Of a DNA stretch of 64,000 bases, positions 17,096 to 25,094 are shown in pieces. Source of the DNA: Roseimaritima ulvae (lineage in GTDB: Bacteria > Planctomycetota > Planctomycetia > Pirellulales > Pirellulaceae); assembly GCF_008065135.1 (NCBI RefSeq), contig NZ_CP042914.1, forward strand, positions 5,003,404-5,067,403. The letters are read 5' to 3'. The notes beneath the pieces are model-generated. The model worked only from the letters and a program-made list of their open reading frames with translations. It did not search any database and was not told the origin of the DNA. The position numbers and the translations under genes are program-made. Position 1 is the first letter of the stretch, and each line of letters starts with the position of its first letter.

Positions 17096-18588
17096 ATGAC
17101 GATGTGTGTTCAGCCGTGGTTGCTGCGAGTGGGGTTGGTCGGGGCGGTGTTGTGGGGGACGAGTACGAGTTTGAAGGCCCAGCCGGCGGAAACCAATTAC
17201 GATGAAAGCAAGGTTCCCGCTTATAAACTGCCGCCGCTGCTGCCCGCCGACGTCGCGGCCGAATCGGATGCTCAGCGGGCCGCGATCTGGAAGCAATCGC
17301 GACGCGCCGAAGTGCAGCGGTTGTTCGAACAGAACGTTTACGGCAAGACCCCGACGGCGCCGATGGAAGTGCGTGCCGAACTGTTGGAATCCTCCGATCA
17401 GGCGTTGGACGGAGCGGCGGAGCGGCAGCAGTGGCGGTTGACCGTCTCGCCCTCGCCCGCCGCCGAAGGCCTAGACCCCCAGCGGTCGATCGACATCCAT
17501 GTGCTGATCTACGCTCCCAAGGACAAGGCCGCGGGCCAAGCCCAGGCTCCGGCATTCATGGGGCTGAATTTTTATGGCAACCAAACCGTCCACTCGGATC
17601 CCCAGATCCGCATGCCCGACGGCTGGATGCGGGCCAATTCAAAAATCGGGATCGTCGATAATCGGGCGACCGAGCAGACTCGCGGCAAGGCTCAGCAGCG
17701 TTGGCAGCCGGAAATGCTGATCGCTCGCGGCTACGGATTGGTGACCATGTATTGCGGCGATATCGATCCAGACAACTATCAGCACGATTTCAGCGATGGC
17801 GTACACCCGCTGTTTTATCAATCGGGCCAGACAGAACCAGCCGCGGACGAATGGGGCGCGATCGGCGGTTGGGCTTGGGGCCCAGGGCTGTAAGGGTGTC
17901 GTCAAACGTCGCTTTTCCCGGCTTTTGCAGGAAAGTCAAAAATCAAATTCTCAGATGCATGGTTGTGTTTTACGAGAAAAGGCCGTTTTCATTGTGTTTC
18001 TTACCCTTACAGCCCTGGGCTTGGGGCCTGTCGACCGTGCGAGCTTGGTTGGAAGAACAGCCCGACGCGCTCGTCGACGCAAAACGAATCGCCGTCATCG
18101 GACATTCACGTCTGGGCAAGACGGCGCTGTGGGCCGGAGCTCAGGATGAAAACTTTGCCATGGTGATCAGCAACGACTCGGGCTGCGGGGGAGCCGCCTT
18201 GTATCGTCGCTGCTACGGCGAACGCATCCATCACATGATTAAACCCATCGGCTACTGGTTCTGCCGCGACCACGCGAAATTTATAGGCCGCGAATCCGAG
18301 TTGCCGGTCGACCAGCACATGCTGCTGGCCCTGGTCGCGCCGCGGCCGCTGTATGTGGCCAGCGCCGAAGAAGATCGTTGGGCGGACCCCAAAGGCGAAT
18401 TTCTGGCCGCCAAACATGCTTCGCCGGTGTACCAATGGTTGGGGGAGCAGGGTCTGCCCGCCGATCAGATGCCCGCGGTGGATCAACCGGTCGCGGGCCG
18501 CGTGGGCTACCACGTTCGAACCGGTAAACACGATGTGACCCGGTTCGATTGGCAGCAGTATCTAGACTTCGCCGACAAGCATCTGTGA
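17096..18588 (+). pseudogene. CE15-type glucuronoyl/acetyl esterase, interrupted by a MITE
   Basis: The gene codes for a secreted alpha/beta-hydrolase: signal peptide to about residue 28 (cut after LKAQ), the nucleophile Ser in GHSRLGK, the acidic region ASAEEDRWADPKGEF, and the His in TGKHDVTRFDW. That order is typical of CE15 glucuronoyl esterases and related acetylxylan esterases, which act on hemicellulose. It is split by an insertion at 17883-18017; the frame stops at 17891-17893 in the inserted sequence. Deleting the MITE and one 11-bp duplication restores one continuous frame of 448 residues reading WAWGLSTVRAW across the junction. The start is ATG 17096 or 17102. Loss seems recent, as no other lesion is seen. 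Confidence 0.85.
17883..18017. mobile_element. 135-bp MITE with 15-bp terminal inverted repeats
   Basis: Ends are CAGGGCTGTAAGGGT and its perfect complement. The flanks carry the direct duplication GGCTTGGGGCC (17872-17882 and 18018-18028), 11 bp. It encodes nothing and is visibly richer in A/T than its host gene. The 11-bp duplication would suit an IS4-type transposase, but its termini differ from those of the IS at 2078-3660, so another element must have moved it. Confidence 0.88.
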
Positions 18589-18677
18589 GCGGGGAGGAGG
18601 TAGCCGGTAGGAAAGGGACCTAAAGGACGGTGCGACCTGCCTCACTCCTCACTCCCCCTCTCCTTGTCTCCCACTCT

Positions 18678-19136
18678 CTACTCGTCGGCGGCTCGCATGA
18701 AGCGGGCGAGTTCGTCTTTGCTGTCGACGAATTCTTCTTTGCTGAAGTACAGGTCCAACTCGCGGGCGGCCGATTCGGGGCTGTCCGAGGCGTGCACCAG
18801 GTTCATCTGGCGGCTGGAGCTGAAGTCGCCGCGGATCGTGCCCGGGGCGGCTTTCAGGCCATTGGTGGCGCCCAACATCTCGCGGACCACTGCGATCGCG
18901 TCCAACCCTTCCAACGCCAAGGCGACCACAGGAGCCGAAGTGATGAAGTCTTCCAGGCTGGGGTAAAACGGCTTCTCGGCGTGTTCGGCATAGTGCTGCT
19001 TGGACAGCTCGGGCGTCACCTGAATCAGTTTCATGGCCACGATGTTCAAGCCCTTACGCTCGAAACGGCTGAGGATTTCACCTACCAAGCGGCGTTGAAA
19101 ACAATCGGGTTTCAGAAGGATCAGTGTGCGTTGCAT
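18678..19136 (-). CDS. ndk: Nucleoside diphosphate kinase
   Basis: Ndk transfers the gamma-phosphate between nucleoside triphosphates and diphosphates through a phosphohistidine. The 152-residue protein has the active-site His115 in NLVHASDSPESA and the start RTLILLKPDCFQR (ATP-binding Lys9). Length is normal for the family. It stands alone; the gene upstream on the same strand ends at 19347. The C-terminal part (DLYFSKEEFVDSKDE) is slightly longer than in E. coli but usual in other phyla. Confidence 0.95.
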   Translation of the reverse strand: MQRTLILLKPDCFQRRLVGEILSRFERKGLNIVAMKLIQVTPELSKQHYAEHAEKPFYPSLEDFITSAPVVALALEGLDAIAVVREMLGATNGLKAAPGTIRGDFSSSRQMNLVHASDSPESAARELDLYFSKEEFVDSKDELARFMRAADE

Positions 19137-19218
19137 GTTTGGAGTCTCTCTCAGATCAACCAGCGAAGCGGAGTTATTGGATCGGTAAGAACCGGAGCGG
19201 CAGCAGGGCCGCTCCCCA

Positions 19219-19271
19219 GCAAAATCCTCCCCAGGCCGTAGTCTGACGTGCGGTGGGGACCAGGATTTTGC
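19219..19271 (-). terminator. Possible terminator hairpin between 19347 gene and ndk
   Basis: A perfect 10-bp inverted repeat GCAAAATCCT/AGGATTTTGC (19219-19228, 19262-19271) with a further CCCC/GGGG inside. No clear T-run follows, so it may be a terminator of the upstream gene or a leader structure of ndk. Confidence 0.35.
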
Positions 19272-19346
19272 CGTGATTGTGAACGCTAATCAGGCCAGCG
19301 CGAAGACGGCACAGACGCCGCTTTGCCGTTCGCCCGAGCGAGCCGG

Positions 19347-20534
19347 CTAGCGGGACACCGCGGCACGCTGAGCGGCCTCGCGTTGAGCGGCCAACTGCTG
19401 CTGAGCGTGTTGCTGAGCCCGCTGCTGGGCGAGTCGTTGGGCCCGCTGGTTGGCGATCCGTTGCGAGGCCGGAATCCGCCGCGGACCGCCGGCGACCGGT
19501 TCGCGGACAAATCGCGATGCCCGCGTTTGCTCGTCAAGCAGCAGGTCGTCGCTGTCATCCAACAGCAGATCGTCCGATTCATCCAACAATGCATCATCCG
19601 CCTCGTCCAACAACAGCTCGTCGGTATCGATGTCGCCAGCCGGCAACAGCGCGTCGCCGGCGTCGAGCAGCTGGTCCGGTGCTTCGTCCAGCGGGCCGTC
19701 CAAAATCGAATCTTCCGGCAAAGCCGGCTCAACTTCCGGCAGAGCCCGCTCGTCTTCCGACAAGGCCCGCTCGGGTGCCTCGGCAGCGGCGTCCTCTGCG
19801 GCTTGTTCCGGTTGCGGGGCGGGAGCGGTCAGGGGGGCCGTGTTCGACGCAGGGGCTTGGCCCGCCGCAGACGTCGAGGGCATTGTCGATTGATCGTCGC
19901 GGAGGCTATCGAGCATCGCATCCAGTTGGTTGCTGATCTCCTGCTGCATCGGTTCGCCTGGCTGCGAAGCGGCGGGCGTGCGTGGCAGCACATCGGCGGG
20001 ACGCGGCGAAGTGGGCGGCGTGGGCGCCGGCGGGGCGAGCTGCTCGACCTGCGGCGTTTCGTCTCGCGGTGAGTCGATCCGCGGTGAGTCGATCCGCGGT
20101 GAGTCAGTCCGCGGGGGGGCTTGTTGCGGATCGTTTTGCAGCGAGCGGATTTCTTGAAGCACCGAGGGCGGTACGGGGAACTGGGGAACCGAGCCGGCGG
20201 GCTGCTGCAGCCGTTGCTGCGTCGGATAGGCGTAAGCGGCTGGCGGGGTGTTGGCGGCGGCCGCCGCCTGCCAGTGTTGTCGATGTGATTGCCCGTAGCG
20301 CGGATGAAGGGCATGCTGGGCCGCATAGGAACGCGGCGGCAGGTCGGCCGTGGGCAGGCGATGCTCGCGATCACAAGCGTGGTAGCCATCGCCCCAGCCT
20401 ACGCCGATCGCGCGGCCGAACCGGTTCAGCGGCTCCAGGGCTTTGGACAGCGAGGTATCTTGCGCGGTGGCGGACGAAGGTAGCACGCCCGAGGCGGCCC
20501 CACACAGTACAAACACGCTGAACAACCGTCGCAT
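19347..20534 (-). CDS. Secreted low-complexity, Pro/Gln/Asp-rich protein
   Basis: The start is put at ATG 20534 (MRRLFSVFVLCGAASG), giving a signal peptide cut after ATAQ and 395 residues. The rest is low complexity: a Tyr/His/Gln-rich part, then tandem SPRID units, Pro-rich linkers, a Glu/Ala-rich part, an acidic tract of repeating D-E/D-S-D-D-L-L-L-D units (DDALLDESDDLLLDDSDDLL) and a basic Gln/Ala/Arg-rich tail. No catalytic motif is visible, and such sequences are often surface or matrix proteins. The acidic repeat could bind divalent cations; that is inference. An internal 15-bp repeat supports growth by slippage. Confidence 0.6.
   Translation of the reverse strand: MRRLFSVFVLCGAASGVLPSSATAQDTSLSKALEPLNRFGRAIGVGWGDGYHACDREHRLPTADLPPRSYAAQHALHPRYGQSHRQHWQAAAAANTPPAAYAYPTQQRLQQPAGSVPQFPVPPSVLQEIRSLQNDPQQAPPRTDSPRIDSPRIDSPRDETPQVEQLAPPAPTPPTSPRPADVLPRTPAASQPGEPMQQEISNQLDAMLDSLRDDQSTMPSTSAAGQAPASNTAPLTAPAPQPEQAAEDAAAEAPERALSEDERALPEVEPALPEDSILDGPLDEAPDQLLDAGDALLPAGDIDTDELLLDEADDALLDESDDLLLDDSDDLLLDEQTRASRFVREPVAGGPRRIPASQRIANQRAQRLAQQRAQQHAQQQLAAQREAAQRAAVSR
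20071..20115 (-). repeat. 15-bp tandem repeat coding SPRID units
   Basis: Three copies (20071-20085, 20086-20100, 20101-20115), the first two identical and the third with two or three changes. It codes in frame for repeats in the protein of 19347-20534, so copy number changes keep the frame. Confidence 0.85.
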
Positions 20535-20869
20535 CGAATCATCCTTGTCATGGTCGGGCTTTATTGGTCGGGCCGCAAGCAATCACCCGCTATCTCTGGC
20601 GACCCGCTATCTCTAACGATTCGTCTTTGTGTCGCCTGGACCCCCAATGGAACCGGCCGGGCGACGATCGCAACGTTGCCGACGATCAACGGGGCTGTCC
20701 CGGTCCTAACGGTCAAACCGCATAACCGGGCGCCGAGCGAACAATGTGCTCTGTTCACAGCGGATGGGTTGGCCGCCCCTACTTGGTGAACCTAGGTTTG
20801 AAAGATGGCACCGTATGACAACTATCCCCAATTCAAATTGGTTTGTTTCTTATTTCATCGGGTAACCGA

Positions 20870-21340
20870 ATGGCGAAGCGAAAGAGAGTCCTGATTGATT
20901 CAGCCGTACAGTGGGCGATCGGCCGTCGCGTGATCATGCATTGGATGGTGTTCCTGACCGGCTTGCTGAGCCTGAACGCATTCCTGCACACCATCGGTTC
21001 GATTTCCGAGCAGACGCTCTGGCAAGCCGTTGTCGACGGGCTTCGCGCCCAGGTTCCGATTCTAGGGGTGATGCTGGTCTTGCTGCCCGTATTTGTGTAC
21101 GACACGATCAAGCTGAGCAATCGATTTGCCGGCCCCATGTATCGGCTGCGGACGTCCATTACCGCCTTGGGCCGCGGCAAGACCACCCGCCCGATCGCTT
21201 TTCGCGACGGAGACTTCTGGCAAGACGCTGCCGAGGAATTCAATCAGTTGCGGGAACGCGTGCAGTTTCTCGAACAGCGGAATCAGGAGCTGAGCCGGAC
21301 GGTACAGCGGGCTGCTGAGACCGAAACGGCCAACGTCTAA
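20870..21340 (+). CDS. Membrane protein with HAMP-like linker
   Basis: The likely start is ATG 20870 (MAKRKRVLIDSAVQW), because the upstream TTG lacks support. The 156-residue protein has two hydrophobic helices (about 24-42 and 65-84: WMVFLTGLLSLNAFL and VPILGVMLVLLPVFVYD) followed by PMYRLRTSITALGRGKTTRPI, which resembles a HAMP linker, and then a coiled coil (FNQLRERVQFLEQRNQELSRTV). No kinase or methyl-accepting domain follows, so this looks like a stand-alone sensor or dimerisation unit. It is followed 77 bp later by the NagB/PIG-L fusion in the same direction. Confidence 0.6.
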   Translation: MAKRKRVLIDSAVQWAIGRRVIMHWMVFLTGLLSLNAFLHTIGSISEQTLWQAVVDGLRAQVPILGVMLVLLPVFVYDTIKLSNRFAGPMYRLRTSITALGRGKTTRPIAFRDGDFWQDAAEEFNQLRERVQFLEQRNQELSRTVQRAAETETANV

Positions 21341-21417
21341 CCGGCCTCTCCGCGGACACTCGATTGCCAAGGGGCGGCAGGCTTCGTAATATGCGGTCCT
21401 GCGAAGGTTCCCTTTAC

Positions 21418-23334
21418 ATGAAGGCAAGTGTTCCCTTGGATTCTAAAGACGGCTACCCCGACCAGCCGGTTGCAGCTCCCGTTCCCGGCACCATGGTGGA
21501 TACGTTTGTATTCGACCGTAGCGACCAGTTAGCCACCCACGTCGCTCAGATCATTGCCGGAGAAGTCCGCCAGCGAAGCGCCCTGGGCCAGCGCACGGTC
21601 ATCGGCGTCGCTACCGGTTCGACCCCCGCGGGCACCTATCGCGAATTGATTCGCCTGCACAGCGAAGAAGGTCTGGACCTGAGCGGTGTGGTGCTGTTTC
21701 TGTTAGGCGAGTACGTGGGTCTGCCCCCCGATAGTCCGCAAAGTCACGCTCGTTGGATCGCTCAGCACCTGACCGATCACGTCAACATCGCGGCCGAAAA
21801 CATTCACGTTCCCGATGTCTCCGGTAGTACCGAAGAGGTCGAAGCCGCATGCCGCCGCCACGAAGATGCGTTGTTGGCCGTGGGCGGATTGGACATGGTG
21901 ATCTGTGGCATCGGCCGCAATGGGCACCTAGCATTTAATGAACCGTTCAGCGTCCGCAACAGCCGCACACGGTTGTGCACGCTGGACCCGGTTACGCGGC
22001 GGGCAGCCGCCAGCGACTTCTTCGGACTGGAATACGTGCCCACGCACGCCGTCACGATGGGTATGGCGACGTTGCTGGAAGCTCGCACGATCCTGTTACT
22101 GGCGATCGGTGAGCACAAAGCGAATATCGTTCGCGACGCCTTTGAAGGTCCGCCAACCGACCGCGTACCGGCCAGCTACCTGCAAGAGCATCCCGGCGCT
22201 TCGCTGTTCCTGGACCAGCCCGCCGCGGGCATGCTGACCGGCATCGTCGCTCCCTGGCAGTTGGGCAACATCCAGTGGAACGACGATCTGATCAAACGCG
22301 CCGTGTTGTGGTTATGCGAACAGACCGGCAAGGCGTTGCTGAAATTGGACGACGCCGATTTTCGTGATCACGATCTGCATCAACTGGTCCGCCACCACGG
22401 CCCCGCGCAGCGACTGGCCCATCGCGTGTTCCGCTGGATGATGGACACCATCGAATACCACCCGGCTGGTCGCGACCCCAAAGTCTGTCTGTGCTTCAGC
22501 CCCCATCCCGATGACGACGTGATCAGCATGGGCGGCACCTTGATTCGCTTGAACCATGACGGTCACAAGACGCACATCGCTTATATGACCAGCGGCAATA
22601 TCGCGGTGTTCGACCACGACGCGATGCAGATCGCCGATCTGGTTACCGAGTACCATCGGTTGTTCAATATCGATCCGGCGGTTTCGCAAACCATCAAGCA
22701 GGAAGTCGAAAACGCCCTCAAGCAAAAGCAACCTGGGCAACCCGATGCACCGGAGATCCAGAAGATCAAAGGATTGATTCGTTGGTCGGAAGCCCGCGCG
22801 GGCGGCAAATACGTGGGCTGTGTGGAAGAAAACCTGCACTTTTTGGACCTGCCCTTCTACCGCACTGGGACGGTTCATAAACGGCCCGTCGGCGAAGAGG
22901 ACATTCAGATCATCATCGAACTGCTCCGTCGTGTGCAACCCGATGTGGCCTTTGTGGCCGGCGATCTGGCCGACCCGCATGGCACCCACCGTGTTTGTGC
23001 TCAAGCTATTCTCAAAGCCATCGATCAACTCCGCAGTCTGGGTGAAAAAATTCCCGAAGTGTTGCTGTATCGAGGTGCCTGGCAGGAATACGCCTTGCAC
23101 GAAATCGAAATCGCCGTGCCGCTCAGCCCCGATGATATGGCGACCAAACGCAAAGCCATCTTCATGCACGAAAGTCAAAAGGACGAGGCCTTGTTCCCGG
23201 GCAGTGATCCACGCGAGTTCTGGCAACGTGCCGAGGATCGTAACCGGATGACGGCCGACGGCTATAACCAGCTGGGCCTGCCCGAATACTTTTCCATGGA
23301 AGCCTTTACCCGCTGGGACGGTAAACCGGTCTAA
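21418..23334 (+). CDS. NagB-like (glucosamine-6-phosphate deaminase) fused to PIG-L/LmbE deacetylase
   Basis: The start is set at ATG 21418 (MKASVPLD). Residues about 30-300 match NagB, with phosphate loop GVATGSTPAGT and the block GIGRNGHLAFNEPFS (His170, Glu175); residues about 355-620 form a PIG-L deacetylase with the metal motif HPDDD and GDLADPHGTHR. Proteins of this fused type should deacetylate and/or deaminate amino sugars. Two NagB acidic residues are changed: the usual DEYVGL is GEYVGL (Gly97) and the usual Asp of NDGH is Asn168. The E. coli equivalents (Asp72, Asp141) are catalytic, so the deaminase half may be inactive or altered. It lies 77 bp after the HAMP-like gene. Confidence 0.85.
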   Translation: MKASVPLDSKDGYPDQPVAAPVPGTMVDTFVFDRSDQLATHVAQIIAGEVRQRSALGQRTVIGVATGSTPAGTYRELIRLHSEEGLDLSGVVLFLLGEYVGLPPDSPQSHARWIAQHLTDHVNIAAENIHVPDVSGSTEEVEAACRRHEDALLAVGGLDMVICGIGRNGHLAFNEPFSVRNSRTRLCTLDPVTRRAAASDFFGLEYVPTHAVTMGMATLLEARTILLLAIGEHKANIVRDAFEGPPTDRVPASYLQEHPGASLFLDQPAAGMLTGIVAPWQLGNIQWNDDLIKRAVLWLCEQTGKALLKLDDADFRDHDLHQLVRHHGPAQRLAHRVFRWMMDTIEYHPAGRDPKVCLCFSPHPDDDVISMGGTLIRLNHDGHKTHIAYMTSGNIAVFDHDAMQIADLVTEYHRLFNIDPAVSQTIKQEVENALKQKQPGQPDAPEIQKIKGLIRWSEARAGGKYVGCVEENLHFLDLPFYRTGTVHKRPVGEEDIQIIIELLRRVQPDVAFVAGDLADPHGTHRVCAQAILKAIDQLRSLGEKIPEVLLYRGAWQEYALHEIEIAVPLSPDDMATKRKAIFMHESQKDEALFPGSDPREFWQRAEDRNRMTADGYNQLGLPEYFSMEAFTRWDGKPV

Positions 23335-23392
23335 GCGGTCGGTCCCCCAGCTCGCGTTGGCTTGCTGCAGCGGCGGCTTCTAAAGGCGTTGC

Positions 23393-23932
23393 TTACAGGC
23401 TTCCCGTGGGCTTGTGAGCGGCCACGAACGAGGCCAGCGGTCGGCCATTAAGAGCTCGTTCCAGTTCCGGCCGGACACCGTTGACCGCCGCCGGTGCGGC
23501 AGTCGCGGCGGCTCGCGGTTTACCCGCGCCGATCTGCGTTTTACTAACGCCGCTATGTGCGTTGTTGACGCTGGCGGGTGCCTTGCCAATGCTGGGTCGC
23601 GTTTTGCGAACGCTGGTTTGGCCGCGGCGGTGGTCCGATCGGGCGGCCGCTGCCGGGTCCGTGTCCGATTCCCCCGACTCCTTGCCGGCCTGGGGCTCGG
23701 TGGGCGAGCTTGCGGCGGGTTCCGCCGAGCCGCTATCGGAAATCGCGGTGAAGACTTCATCCTTGGTCTTCCGATGATTATCCAACGGCTCCAGTTCGCC
23801 TCGCAGGATTCGCACGTCCCGCGGAGCGTCGATGCCCAAGCGGATGGTGTTTCCTTGGACTCGCAACACGGTCACAGTGATGTTGTCGCCCAGCTGAATT
23901 TTCTCGTTCAATTTGCGGCTCAGAACCAACAT
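23393..23932 (-). CDS. csrA: Carbon storage regulator CsrA with long disordered tail
   Basis: The first about 50 residues are CsrA (MLVLSRKLNEKIQLGDNI, then VRILRGEL), an RNA-binding regulator that binds GGA motifs in 5'-leaders and blocks translation. AAGGAG stands seven bases before the ATG at 23932, which fixes this start rather than ATG 23956. A canonical CsrA has about 60-70 residues; this one has 179, with an Ala/Pro/Ser/Thr-rich, low-complexity tail of about 115 residues containing weak repeats such as APASVNNAHSG and KTQIGAGKPR. The tail has no known domain. The gene stands alone between the fusion gene and a hypothetical gene. Confidence 0.88.
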   Translation of the reverse strand: MLVLSRKLNEKIQLGDNITVTVLRVQGNTIRLGIDAPRDVRILRGELEPLDNHRKTKDEVFTAISDSGSAEPAASSPTEPQAGKESGESDTDPAAAARSDHRRGQTSVRKTRPSIGKAPASVNNAHSGVSKTQIGAGKPRAAATAAPAAVNGVRPELERALNGRPLASFVAAHKPTGSL

Positions 23933-24074
23933 GGCAATCTCCTTCTGCCGAAGCACGGTTGAAAAGAGCGGGCGAAGGGACTCGCACCGCTAGGGTGTCG
24001 CGTTGACGAGAGGGTCTTAATGCAGCTGCCGTGCCAAAGCCCCCAGACGGACCTGGCGTTTCGATCGTAAGCTG

Positions 24075-24101
24075 TTGCAACGCAGCGACTTGCGTTATAA
24101 T
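24075..24101 (+). promoter_or_regulatory. Sigma70-like promoter for the gene at 24190
   Basis: TTGCAA (24075-24080) and TATAAT (24096-24101) with a 15-bp spacer, which is short for sigma70. The -10 is perfect. The gene begins 88 bp downstream. Confidence 0.35.
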
Positions 24102-24189
24102 TCACACCTGGCTGGCAGCGCCGCCGCAGCGGCGTGTTTTGCATATCCTACCAAGCCTTTGCAATCCGTTCCCTTCGCGCGGCGCCCCG

Positions 24190-25011
24190 ATGCTAGACCA
24201 CACCGAATATGTCGAGCAGGCGTACCTGTTTCAATTGCTTCGCGAACGAATCGTCGAACAGGTGCCGCTGCAAGAATTGCTGGAACAGGTGCAATCGGAG
24301 TTGCTGGTCACGACCCGCTTGCCGATGGCCATCGACTACTTGCTGACCGAATTGAAGCACAGCGGCGTGATGAGTCCGGCGATGCTTCGACTGGGGCATT
24401 ACTTCACCTCCTTCCAAACCTTCTTAATCGTCGAGGCGGAATCGGAACGCGGGCAATTTGACATGCGAGTGGCCCTGCAGGTGCTGGAGATGGAAGCCAA
24501 GTTTCGCAGCGAGTCGGCCACGCCCCAAGGCAGTTTCCTGTACCAGTTCGAAGCCCTCAGCCGCAATGGGTTAAGTTACGACCGCGGCTTGCAGGCCATC
24601 GCCGCCGATCCGATCTATGACGACGCCTGGCGGCAGTGGATCGGGGAAGTCCACAAGCAGGTCGGCTTTATCGACCTGGCCGATATGATCTTCTTGCGGA
24701 GTGAAGAGTACCTGCGGCAAGTCGAAACCCAAGGCGGTTCGCTGACGGACAAGCCCGCGGCGCTGTTCGGCGCCAAAGAAGGACGCATCGCACAGGCCAA
24801 TCGCCGCAAGGATCCGTTCTATCTGTTCAGCGCCCTGCAGCGGCATCTGGATTACCCGCGCGTGCCGCGAGCCGTACCGCCGGACAACACCAAAGAATTG
24901 CTGCCGCAAATGATGCGTCGCATGGAGCGTCTGGAGTCGCGAATCAAGATGTTGGAAGAGGAAGCCCGCGGCGGCATCGACATCACCAAGTTCTACGGCC
25001 CACCCACGTAG
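24190..25011 (+). CDS. Conserved hypothetical protein, cytoplasmic
   Basis: The start is taken at ATG 24190 (MLDHTEYVEQAY), because the frame upstream of it has non-coding composition. The 273-residue protein is mainly helical, without signal peptide or membrane segment. It has a Leu/Glu-rich N-terminal half, and its end PQMMRRMERLESRIKMLEEEARGG is a short coiled coil. I do not recognise a family. A consensus-like promoter precedes it, and its end converges on the mutS end through a GCCA-hairpin repeat. It is probably a real conserved gene because its codon pattern is like that of neighbouring genes. Confidence 0.6.
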   Translation: MLDHTEYVEQAYLFQLLRERIVEQVPLQELLEQVQSELLVTTRLPMAIDYLLTELKHSGVMSPAMLRLGHYFTSFQTFLIVEAESERGQFDMRVALQVLEMEAKFRSESATPQGSFLYQFEALSRNGLSYDRGLQAIAADPIYDDAWRQWIGEVHKQVGFIDLADMIFLRSEEYLRQVETQGGSLTDKPAALFGAKEGRIAQANRRKDPFYLFSALQRHLDYPRVPRAVPPDNTKELLPQMMRRMERLESRIKMLEEEARGGIDITKFYGPPT

Positions 25012-25027
25012 CGGTACGGCTGCTCTT

Positions 25028-25089
25028 CGTAGCTACCGTCGCCAGACGGTGGTTGATCGCGGTCCCACGCTCTGGCGAGCGTAGCTACG
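25028..25089. repeat. GCCA-hairpin repeat, inverted pair
   Basis: Two units face each other: CGTAGCTACCGTCGCCAGAC... at 25028-25052 and the complement of CGTAGCTACGCTCGCCAGAG... at 25064-25089. In each, a 5-bp stem closes a GCCA loop (CCGTC/GACGG; CGCTC/GAGCG). They lie between two converging genes and could end both transcripts, but no T-runs are present. Confidence 0.8.
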
Positions 25090-25094
25090 GGGCG

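Noticed and set aside
22312-23226. A 304-codon minus-strand frame opposite the NagB/PIG-L fusion
   Set aside because: The plus strand holds the HPDDD motif and the family order; the antisense has no motif.
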